DNA from: VBOC01 sp035635475
Lineage (GTDB): Bacteria > Bacteroidota > Ignavibacteria > UBA10030 > SZUA-254
NCBI GenBank assembly: GCA_035635475.1
Contig: DASQAZ010000149.1
Coordinates: 1-9,517 of the forward strand
Length of the DNA: 9,517 nucleotides
Direction of reading: 5' to 3'
In this document: one piece after another, positions 1-6,700 of the stretch
Layout of the letters: each line of letters starts with the position of its first letter
Position numbering within the stretch: position 1 is the stretch's first letter
Position numbers and translations under genes: made by a program
The notes under the pieces: model-generated
The model's input: the letters and a program-made list of their open reading frames with translations, nothing else
Told to the model about the DNA's origin: nothing
Database searches by the model: none

Positions 1-135
1 AAGAAGCAGATTGCGCATGATCTCGGCGTCAGTTTCCATACCGTTGATACCCACCTCAGAAACATCTATACAAAGCTTCATGTCCACAGCAGAAGCGAAG
101 CCGTGGCAAAGGCGTTAAAGGAGAGATTGCTGTGA
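1..135 (+). CDS. LuxR/NarL-family transcriptional regulator, C-terminal HTH (5' end outside window)
   Basis: Only the last 44 codons are present, read from the first base of the window and ending at TGA (133-135). The residues are the second half of a LuxR/GerE helix-turn-helix domain: K-Q-I-A-H-D-L-G-V-S at residues 2-11 matches the scaffold helix and turn, T-V-D-T-H-L-R-N-I-Y (14-23) matches the recognition helix, and K-L-H-V-H-S-R-S-E-A-V (25-35) matches the closing helix. This ending is typical of NarL-type response regulators, which carry an N-terminal phospho-receiver domain, but that part lies outside the window, so a one-component regulator cannot be excluded. The protein would act in the cytoplasm as a DNA-binding dimer. 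It lies 201 bases upstream of the DUF1028 gene on the same strand. That gap contains its own promoter candidate, so co-transcription is uncertain. The HTH assignment is firm; the target genes are unknown. Confidence 0.9.
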   Translation, partial: KKQIAHDLGVSFHTVDTHLRNIYTKLHVHSRSEAVAKALKERLL

Positions 136-201
136 CGTAATTGGCGAAAAAGTCGGTTTTGATGAAATAGTATTGAAACGCTCGAATTTGTCAAACCCCG
201 G

Positions 202-288
202 GCGAGCACAATATCGGCTCTAATCAAATGAGGAGTGCACCAAAAATCTTGACTTTTTGAAGACTTCTGTGTAATTTCCCGTGCTCGC
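202..288. repeat. 8-bp inverted repeat flanking a promoter candidate
   Basis: GCGAGCAC at 202-209 is exactly the reverse complement of GTGCTCGC at 281-288. The arms are 71 bases apart. The right arm starts three bases after the proposed -10 element of the following gene, and the left arm lies about 40 bases upstream of its -35. This spacing would suit two operator half-sites or a looping regulator better than a hairpin. A perfect 8-mer pair in about 200 bases can also arise by chance, so the functional reading is inference. Confidence 0.3.
249..277 (+). promoter_or_regulatory. Candidate promoter for the DUF1028/T9SS gene
   Basis: TTGACT (249-254) is a near-consensus -35 hexamer. It is followed, after exactly 17 bases, by TAATTT (272-277). 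Read in the Bacteroidota style, TTG at 249-251 and TAATTT at 272 approximate the -33 TTG / -7 TAnnTTTG pattern with about 20 bases between them. The -10 match is only partial. The start codon at 337 is about 55 bases downstream, which leaves a short leader. The only purine-rich stretch before the start is GGGG at 327-330, so no clear Shine-Dalgarno sequence is visible. This is not unusual in the group. Confidence 0.35.
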
Positions 289-336
289 GGAGGCGTTCGA
301 CGATCCATATGTTTCCTACCAAACACGGGGTTCCTT

Positions 337-3237
337 ATGATCAAATTGTTAGTTCGTGTGCTATCCGTTGCTTCCCTCGCTGCCACCCTTCATTCATACT
401 TCCTCGCCCAGGATACATTTTCGATTGTTGCGGTTGATCCGCGAACGCACGAAGTCGGAAGCGCGGGCGCCTCATGCATCGACAATTCCCTAAGGATCAG
501 CGATATCATCGAAGGCGTCGGCGCGATCCACACGCAGGCGTTCTACGTGCCCGCAAACCAACAGACCGCCCATGACAGAATGGTTGCAGGCGACTCGCCG
601 CACGAAATCCTTCAATATGTCACAGCGCACGATGCCGGCAACGACTCCACGATTCGCCAGTATGGAGTCGTCGACCTGGTGAACGGAGGGCGCAGCGCCG
701 GCTATACCGGCGTGAATTGCAACGATTACAAGAATCATCTCACCGGACCGACATTTGCCATTCAGGGAAATATCCTCATTGGTCCGGTCGTTCTCGACAC
801 CATGATGTATGTCTTCACACACACACCGGGCCCGCTTGCAGATCGTCTGATGGCGACCATGATGGCCGCCAGAATTCCGGGAGCGGATCAGCGATGCCTT
901 GGGAACGGACACTCATCGCTCTCTTCATTCATACGCGTGGTGCGGGTCGGGGATGGACCCAGCCAATATCTGTTTAAGGATGTGAATTTTAGCTCGGCCG
1001 TAGAGCCGATCGATTCTCTTCGAACGCTATTCATTGCGTGGAAGGATTCTGTCTCCGGAGTGGCAGACCCGTTCCTGACGAATGCCGGGATTGATAAGGA
1101 TACCGTGTTCACGAATGGCGCCGATCATGCAACGGTCGTCGTCACGATAAGGAACAATTCGAATCAACCGTTAGGCAGCGGTTATGACGTTAGCATCACA
1201 AATACGGGCCCGGCAACGGTCGGCGCCGTCAACTACATCGGAAACGGCAGATATGCGGCTCACCTGACGCCGCTGGCAAACGGAACCGACACCATCAAGG
1301 TCGTAGTTACCCCGCCGTCAGCGTCCGCATTTATGGTGCTTGATCAGCCGGTCGTCCGGTACGCGAACCAGACTGCCCGAGTATGGAACGGTTCGGCGGA
1401 TTCAGCATGGACGAACGGAAACAATTGGAATCCAAAAGGGATCCCGGCATTTTTCGATACGGTTATAATTCCTTCCCCAACAGGCGGATTTCCTTCCGTC
1501 TATCGAGATACCGGTTCGCAGATAAACGTCACCGATCTTCGGATCGCATCGGGATCAACAACAACCATCGCATCCCAGAACGTCTCGCTTGTCATCAGCG
1601 GCAAGATGGAACTACACGGTGCGCTCTCACTCAGCGGGAGAACCGGCGGGAATTATTCCGATACGCTGATCATTCTAAACTCTGCCCCGAACGCACTGAC
1701 AGGGGAGGGTTCAATTCGAACGGGCACGATCCGGCGATCGATCCAGCCGGGATCCACCGACACTTACCGATTTGAGAGTCAACGAACCCTTGTCCGGTTC
1801 GATGGTAGCGGCCTGTACCCGCAAACAATGACAATGACGCCTCACCCGGACACCGCAGTGGGGAATTCGTCTTTCTGGGTAGGCGTTCCGGGCGTCGTAG
1901 ACACCGCCGCGCACTCCATTTCCACCTCGAGCCTGACGCACTTTTCCGATTGGTTTTTTGGCATCCCGGGACTCTCCGGCGCGACTCCCCGTGTCCGCCG
2001 CATCTACTCGGTCTCTTCCCATGGCGGCAGCGGCTTCCGGGCGACGATGAGCCTCCGGTATGATTCTTCCGAAGTCATGTCCGCCACCGGCGAGAGCAAT
2101 CTCCAGCTTCTATTGCTCGGAGCTCCGCAAGACACAATCTCTTATCGCTCATTTTTGCCTGATAGTATTGCCCTTGCGAAAGATGACAAAGGGAAAATCG
2201 GAAAGCCGGTGAAGCAGGGAAAGGGGATGCCGAACGCGGTCAATGTTCTTGACGAAGCGTTTCGACAGGGCATCTTTCCCGCCAATCAGGTCGGAGATTC
2301 ATTGGGCGGGATGATCGTCGGGGTGTCCTTCCTCCGTTCAAATCAGGGAAAATTTAAGGTCGATCCGGTTGCTGCGAAGATCCACGGTTGGATCCGATTT
2401 GGAAAATGGGATTCTCATAAGCTGGCCGGCAAGGGGTATCAAGACTTGTTGAAGACACTTTCCAAAGGCGGTGTGCCTCATAACGGAGCGCCGGACAAAT
2501 TCAATTTTGTGAAAGAGCAGAAAAATGTTCCCCCGTCGAAGCAGAATAACCGTCTCATCGCCGAACAGGCGGCTCTGAAGCTCAACATTCTGGCAAGCCT
2601 TACCGGTAAAACCCCCGCCGGGTTTGCAAATCTGTATTACAACGACGGGACTACAAATCCCCTGAACGGGCGAACTGTGGCCGGAATCGCGGCCGCGTGC
2701 GACACCTTCCTCACACTTGGGAGGATGCCGTCACAGCAGCTGACACCTCAAATGCTTCTATCGGGGATGCGCTACATTGACAGTGTTTTTTGCGGGCCGA
2801 TCGATACGGTCAAATTTGTGAACGGCCTGGTATTAAAACCCGTTCGACCGTTGACAGCAGCGTCGTTTTTGCACTCGAGCGGCGCGGCTCAGCCGAAGGT
2901 TCTCTCGATATATCAACCGATCGATGAAAATCCCCGGGATTTCACGCTCTACCAGAACTATCCGAATCCCTTCAATCCGACGACAACCATCCAATTTTAC
3001 CTGCCCGCCCAGGCATCGGTGACATTGAAAATCTACAATGTACTCGGCCAGTCGGTGGCCACATTGTTGAATCGCCAGGACATGGATGAGGGAACGCAGG
3101 AGATCGACTTCGACGCACATAATCTCGCCTCCGGTGTATATCTTTACCGGATCGAGGCTCGAATCGTTATCGATCCTGAGGACGGCGCGAACGGAGAAAG
3201 GTTCTTCGGCGCGAGAAAGATGCTATTCGTCAAATAA
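337..3237 (+). CDS. Secreted DUF1028-domain protein with T9SS type A sorting domain
   Basis: This is a 966-residue exported protein. Residues 1-24 form a signal peptide (K3 and R7, then a hydrophobic stretch to about residue 24). Residues 27-235 are a DUF1028 domain, starting T-F-S-I-V-A-V-D-P and containing G-S-A-G-A-S-C-I-D-N-S (41-51), G-P-T-F-A-I-Q-G-N-I-L (137-147) and G-A-D-Q-R-C (182-187). DUF1028 has an Ntn-hydrolase-like fold and no established reaction. Residues 250-343 look like a bacterial Ig-like domain. Residues 347-542 match the beta-rich type beginning W-N-G and N-N-W, followed by D-T-V-I-I-P. Residues 550-860 are unrecognised and include a lysine-rich stretch (614-629). Residues 868-966 are the T9SS sorting domain (Y-Q-N-Y-P-N-P-F-N-P at 872-881), cut and anchored or released at the surface. 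Most family members are only the catalytic-size domain, so this is a large architecture. The ATG at 337 is chosen because it gives an intact signal peptide. The fold is secure; the function is not. Confidence 0.93.
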   Translation: MIKLLVRVLSVASLAATLHSYFLAQDTFSIVAVDPRTHEVGSAGASCIDNSLRISDIIEGVGAIHTQAFYVPANQQTAHDRMVAGDSPHEILQYVTAHDAGNDSTIRQYGVVDLVNGGRSAGYTGVNCNDYKNHLTGPTFAIQGNILIGPVVLDTMMYVFTHTPGPLADRLMATMMAARIPGADQRCLGNGHSSLSSFIRVVRVGDGPSQYLFKDVNFSSAVEPIDSLRTLFIAWKDSVSGVADPFLTNAGIDKDTVFTNGADHATVVVTIRNNSNQPLGSGYDVSITNTGPATVGAVNYIGNGRYAAHLTPLANGTDTIKVVVTPPSASAFMVLDQPVVRYANQTARVWNGSADSAWTNGNNWNPKGIPAFFDTVIIPSPTGGFPSVYRDTGSQINVTDLRIASGSTTTIASQNVSLVISGKMELHGALSLSGRTGGNYSDTLIILNSAPNALTGEGSIRTGTIRRSIQPGSTDTYRFESQRTLVRFDGSGLYPQTMTMTPHPDTAVGNSSFWVGVPGVVDTAAHSISTSSLTHFSDWFFGIPGLSGATPRVRRIYSVSSHGGSGFRATMSLRYDSSEVMSATGESNLQLLLLGAPQDTISYRSFLPDSIALAKDDKGKIGKPVKQGKGMPNAVNVLDEAFRQGIFPANQVGDSLGGMIVGVSFLRSNQGKFKVDPVAAKIHGWIRFGKWDSHKLAGKGYQDLLKTLSKGGVPHNGAPDKFNFVKEQKNVPPSKQNNRLIAEQAALKLNILASLTGKTPAGFANLYYNDGTTNPLNGRTVAGIAAACDTFLTLGRMPSQQLTPQMLLSGMRYIDSVFCGPIDTVKFVNGLVLKPVRPLTAASFLHSSGAAQPKVLSIYQPIDENPRDFTLYQNYPNPFNPTTTIQFYLPAQASVTLKIYNVLGQSVATLLNRQDMDEGTQEIDFDAHNLASGVYLYRIEARIVIDPEDGANGERFFGARKMLFVK

Positions 3238-3287
3238 GGATCGACTGATTCCGTCGGCGCAGGCGATGTTATCGCAGTCAGAGATAC

Positions 3288-4319
3288 TCAGGCACCGCGC
3301 CTCACCAGATACGCCTTAAGATTGGGCGGCTGATACCCCTGAGCTTTATCGCGGTACCGGTCAACCGCCGTCCCGTGAACCGCATCGTTCCACTCCGGCT
3401 GCAGTCCGATGGGTCTGATGAACACTCCGAAGAGCTTATAGATCAGCGTGAGAGACTCTCGCAACCTTGCGTCCGGGTTGGGAATGATCGTCTCCCGGAT
3501 ATACTCCTCATCAAACGCAATCCCCTGCGACGCGGCCTTCTCTTTCATCCACGTGAACGCGATGTCGGAAAGGCCGGAATCCGCATATCCCCCGCCCACG
3601 CCGGAGTGAACCCCGGCAAACCAGATCTGCTCCATTATTTGACCCACCGAGTGGGTTTGCTGTTCCCATAACGTCGGCTTGAAAGGTTTCCGCTTTTCGT
3701 CGATGGCGAGGGCATGGTATGCGTTTTGCACGTAGCTGCTTAACTTGACGTCGTGAAACCGGAAGCGCCGGCGGGAGAGGAAGAAGCGTGCGTTCCCGGG
3801 TATACCCAGCGCGCCGACCGTATCCCAGACTCCAATGAACTTGATCTTGACGATCCCGGAAAAAGAATTTCGAAAGGAGACGGCCTCGGGCAAATCCGGG
3901 CCGCCGAGCCGCCGGCGATAGAGATCGAACGCTTCGGGGAATCTGTCCATATGGGCTTTGCGCATAAGCCCGCACTTGCGAATCAATCCGACCGTGCTCC
4001 GGACTGTAAAAGCGCCGCGGGAAAATCCGAAAAAAAAGATTTCGTCCCCCTCGGCGTAGTTGTCCGCGAGAAACCGGTAACAATCCTTGATGTTGCGGGA
4101 GAGTCCCAGACCAAACGCGCCTCCAAACCAACGATCGAGACCCCAGTTAGTGCCGACGCCGGGATGATAGTAGACGACCTGCTGAATCCCGTCAGGGGAT
4201 ACCGGAAGGATCGCTCTTGCGATCTTCAGGACATTCGTGGGGCACGGTCTTCCCTGGTCCCGCTGATCGGGCACATTCCAGGTGCCGTCGGCGCAGATGA
4301 TTATTCGCTTGACGCTCAC
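3288..4319 (-). CDS. DUF2235 (Tle1-like) alpha/beta-hydrolase
   Basis: This 343-residue protein is a predicted serine hydrolase of the DUF2235 family, which includes the type VI phospholipase effectors of the Tle1 group. It opens with I-I-I-C-A-D-G-T-W-N (6-15), the family's N-terminal signature. The nucleophile elbow is G-F-S-R-G (98-102, Ser100). The likely acid is Asp166 in G-V-W-D-T-V-G-A-L-G-I-P, and the likely base is His238 in W-F-A-G-V-H-S-G-V-G-G-G-Y. Many relatives have Asp where this protein has Gly240. No signal peptide, membrane segment or sorting domain is seen, so it should be cytoplasmic unless another carrier exports it. The start is GTG at 4319: the frame stays open for another 137 codons upstream, but those codons lie over the neighbour's sorting domain, and the family match begins right after this GTG. 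GTG and the neighbour's TGA overlap as GTGA, which predicts coupled translation. The substrate is unknown; an acyl ester or phospholipid is a guess from the family. Confidence 0.92.
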   Translation of the reverse strand: MSVKRIIICADGTWNVPDQRDQGRPCPTNVLKIARAILPVSPDGIQQVVYYHPGVGTNWGLDRWFGGAFGLGLSRNIKDCYRFLADNYAEGDEIFFFGFSRGAFTVRSTVGLIRKCGLMRKAHMDRFPEAFDLYRRRLGGPDLPEAVSFRNSFSGIVKIKFIGVWDTVGALGIPGNARFFLSRRRFRFHDVKLSSYVQNAYHALAIDEKRKPFKPTLWEQQTHSVGQIMEQIWFAGVHSGVGGGYADSGLSDIAFTWMKEKAASQGIAFDEEYIRETIIPNPDARLRESLTLIYKLFGVFIRPIGLQPEWNDAVHGTAVDRYRDKAQGYQPPNLKAYLVRRGA

Positions 4320-6631
4320 TTCATGAGTAGAAGTTTCCTTGTTTCCATAAAAGTCCCTGCGACGAGTCGATAGAAGTAGACCCCGCTGGACAGATTGCCC
4401 GCATTGAATGTCGCCTGATGTTGTCCCGCGCCGATTTGAGCATCCACGAGGACTTTCACTTCGCGTCCAAGCACATCGTAAATCGATAGCCTCACGTAAG
4501 AGGCCCTCGGCAGCTCGTAGAGGATCTTCGTGCTCGGATTGAAGGGATTCGGATAATTCTGATACAAGCGATACGACGCCGGAATTCCAGCGGAATGTTG
4601 TTCGATGACGCCCGCCACGACGCCGTTCCGGGTGAGGACGGTGACCCCGTGCAGTGTCACGGCGTAGGTCGTGTCTCCCATGGCAGCAAGGAGTTGAACT
4701 GTTGTCGTATCGTGCGTAAGGTCGTTCCATGTCGCGCCGTTATCAGTTGAAACAGAAACGCCGACATCCCTGTAACCGATCGGATACACGTACTCGTTTC
4801 GCACAACGAAGAGCGCGCCTGAACTATCAATCGAGATTTTCGAGATAGAACTGATCCCGGCGGGCACATTTTTTTTCACCCAGGTTCCGCTTTCCTGATG
4901 ATAGAGGACCGAGCCTGCAAGGCCGAGCATGTTGCCGTTTTTATCCGGCAGAAGGGTGTTAAAGTAAAATATGTTTGCCGGAATCCCCGCCGTGTCCGGG
5001 ACCCACGTGCCACCCCCGATCGGACGCTTGAGGACCTTGGGATATGTCGTGCCTCCATTGCTATATGAACCGGAGGCGTACAGGGCCCCATGTTTATTTG
5101 ATGACATCGAGTATGTGAAACTGTATTGGAACACGGGGAAGCCAACCGTGTCCGGAGCATAGCTAGCGCCCGGAGTTTTCCTATAAATAACCGATTTCCA
5201 GCTACTGCCATAAAGTGTAGAATAAGCGTATTGAGTTCCGTTTTCATCGACGTAATATCCGGTGCCGGTGGTCTTCGAGATCCCGGCAGTATCCGCAAAC
5301 CAGGTGGCACCGCCATCGGTGCTTTTGTACACGGGGGCGAGGGCGTCCGAGGGAGAGTTTGAAAGAACCGTGTAAAGATTTCCGGTGCCGTCATTATAGA
5401 TCGGAAGGCCGCCTTGATAGCCGCTTGCCGGATAAACCTTCGTCCAAACGGTGTCCGGAGGTCTGCTGGAATATATTCCCAGCGCCGTGCTCTCAAGAAA
5501 ATGACCGTCCGCGGTCTTGGCGATTCCATAAAACGACTGCGCTTTGATTCCTTTGTTCGAGAGTTGCCATGTTGCTCCTCTGTCCGTGCTTCTGAAAAGA
5601 CCGATGGATGTAGCGACATGAATGACGCTGTCGCCGCTGAATACGTTGATCGATCTGACGCTGATGGGATTCACCGCAATGGTGGTGATTCCGGCACCAA
5701 TTCGTGTCCAGGGATGGAGCCCATCCGATGAGCGGTAGATTCCAATTCCGATCGCATAAATATTTCCGAGGGGATCGTCGGCAAAAACAAGATTTCCGGA
5801 TCCTTCAAGACCGGCGGTGTCGACGAGGGACCACGTCAGGCCGCCGTCAGTGCTCACGTGGCTGACAGGATTCCCGTTCTCGGAAACAAAAATCCTTTGG
5901 CGCCGATCCACGAATAATCGACGCAGGTTGAGGGTTCCGAGCGAGACGACTTGATTCCATTTGTTTGAATCGGGATGCTGCTTGAACAATCCCTTTGTTG
6001 TCGCCGCATAGACATATTGAAGCGAGTCGATATCAATCCCCCACACGTAGGCGCCGATTCCGGCGAGGCCGGCGCTGTCGACGGAGAACGTGGCCCCGGA
6101 ATCACGAGAAACATAGACTGCCGAACTCGAGAGAACATAAATGGCGTCGCCGGTCACTTCCACCCATGACTGTGAGAAGAAGCTGAAGCCACCGAGATAA
6201 CCATATTCATTCTCCACTTCCAGGAGCCTCGAGATCAGCTTTATGACAGTCCCGTCGTTCAGCAATACCAAAAATTTCTCCCCTCCGGATGGCGTGGTTG
6301 TCCGCTTGAGACTCTTGATCGTTTTCCCTTTTTGCGGTTCCCAGGTTCTTACGAAATCGGGGGCCAACGCGCCCTCATCGAGATAAATACCGGTGGGCGT
6401 TGCAACAACCTCCGCGGAAACGTTGAAGGCCCCGGGAGTGGCCGAACCTCCCACAATGGGTTCTCCGAAAAGGTGTCCGTTCATTGGAACAGGCTGACAC
6501 AATACCGTTGAAGGTACTCCGTTCGCAATTGAAGACAACAGCACAACGAGGATGGCCGGTAGTCGTCTGCCAATAACATGTGCAAGCAGTCGATCTGATC
6601 CGAATAATCGGAAGCGGTAGTTGTTTCTCAT
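4316..6631 (-). CDS. Secreted Asp-box (BNR/sortilin-like) repeat protein with T9SS type A sorting domain
   Basis: This 771-residue protein is predicted to be exported. A basic N-terminus of about 23 residues precedes the hydrophobic core L-P-A-I-L-V-V-L-L (24-32), with cleavage likely near residues 42-47. The body carries at least six Asp-box motifs (S-x-D-x-G-x-T-W), at residues 175-182, 260-267, 301-308 (degenerate), 348-355, 437-444 and 628-635. They alternate with short beta-strand segments such as I-Y-V, L-F-R-S and L-Y-A-S. This is the pattern of sialidase/VPS10-type beta-propellers, which in this phylum usually act as binding scaffolds rather than glycosidases; no catalytic residues of sialidases can be recognised. 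Residues 688-771 are the T9SS sorting domain, starting Y-R-L-Y-Q-N-Y-P-N-P-F-N-P-S and ending M-E-T-R-K-L-L-L-M-K. The ATG at 6631 is supported by a strong ribosome binding site. The gene lies 69 bases after the adhesin-like gene on the same strand and overlaps the DUF2235 start. The ligand is unknown. Confidence 0.9.
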   Translation of the reverse strand: MRNNYRFRLFGSDRLLAHVIGRRLPAILVVLLSSIANGVPSTVLCQPVPMNGHLFGEPIVGGSATPGAFNVSAEVVATPTGIYLDEGALAPDFVRTWEPQKGKTIKSLKRTTTPSGGEKFLVLLNDGTVIKLISRLLEVENEYGYLGGFSFFSQSWVEVTGDAIYVLSSSAVYVSRDSGATFSVDSAGLAGIGAYVWGIDIDSLQYVYAATTKGLFKQHPDSNKWNQVVSLGTLNLRRLFVDRRQRIFVSENGNPVSHVSTDGGLTWSLVDTAGLEGSGNLVFADDPLGNIYAIGIGIYRSSDGLHPWTRIGAGITTIAVNPISVRSINVFSGDSVIHVATSIGLFRSTDRGATWQLSNKGIKAQSFYGIAKTADGHFLESTALGIYSSRPPDTVWTKVYPASGYQGGLPIYNDGTGNLYTVLSNSPSDALAPVYKSTDGGATWFADTAGISKTTGTGYYVDENGTQYAYSTLYGSSWKSVIYRKTPGASYAPDTVGFPVFQYSFTYSMSSNKHGALYASGSYSNGGTTYPKVLKRPIGGGTWVPDTAGIPANIFYFNTLLPDKNGNMLGLAGSVLYHQESGTWVKKNVPAGISSISKISIDSSGALFVVRNEYVYPIGYRDVGVSVSTDNGATWNDLTHDTTTVQLLAAMGDTTYAVTLHGVTVLTRNGVVAGVIEQHSAGIPASYRLYQNYPNPFNPSTKILYELPRASYVRLSIYDVLGREVKVLVDAQIGAGQHQATFNAGNLSSGVYFYRLVAGTFMETRKLLLMK

Positions 6632-6636
6632 TTCTT

Positions 6637-6642
6637 ACCTCC
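6637..6642 (-). promoter_or_regulatory. Strong Shine-Dalgarno sequence for the Asp-box gene
   Basis: On the minus strand GGAGGT sits five bases before the ATG at 6631, an almost perfect match to the anti-Shine-Dalgarno sequence. It fixes the start of the 771-residue protein and explains the long basic N-terminus ahead of the signal-peptide core, since no in-frame ATG lies closer to that core. It contrasts with the other two complete genes: the one at 337 has only a weak GGGG, and the DUF2235 start appears to rely on overlap with its neighbour. Confidence 0.8.
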
Positions 6643-6700
6643 AACTGTCGTTTGAGTGGGATTTACTTAGATCGGTCAATATACGATAGGTTTAATGGTC

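Noticed and set aside
310..325. Small hairpin TGTTT-CCTACC-AAACA just before the DUF1028 start
   Set aside because: The stem is only five A/T-rich base pairs and does not cover the start codon; it is too weak to call a regulatory RNA element.
78..386. 102-codon minus-strand frame crossing the regulator end, the intergenic gap and the DUF1028 signal peptide
   Set aside because: It overlaps two real coding ends antisense and has no recognisable features or upstream signals.
3243..3279. Possible bidirectional terminator in the 50-base convergent gap
   Set aside because: GCGAT-GTT-ATCGC (3263-3275) forms only a 5-bp stem, the outer pairing of GACT with AGTC leaves a large bulge, and neither strand has a T-tract. 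A Rho-type or distant end is equally likely.
3288..4319. Type VI secretion effector module
   Set aside because: The DUF2235 domain fits Tle1, but no VgrG, PAAR, Hcp, adaptor or immunity gene is present, and the neighbours are T9SS cargos.
4320..4730. 137-codon upstream extension of the DUF2235 reading frame
   Set aside because: It overlaps the conserved sorting domain of the Asp-box protein in another frame, has an arginine-rich composition with no family match, and the DUF2235 similarity starts right after the GTG at 4319.
4316..6631. Sialidase activity for the Asp-box protein
   Set aside because: Asp-boxes alone mark the beta-propeller fold. The catalytic arginine triad and Tyr/Glu pair of sialidases could not be recognised, and most T9SS Asp-box proteins are not known glycosidases.
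6632..6700. Promoter for the Asp-box gene in the 69-base gap
   Set aside because: TATATT (minus strand, 6683-6678) resembles a -10 element, but no acceptable -35 lies 16-18 bases upstream. Read-through from the adhesin-like gene is as plausible.
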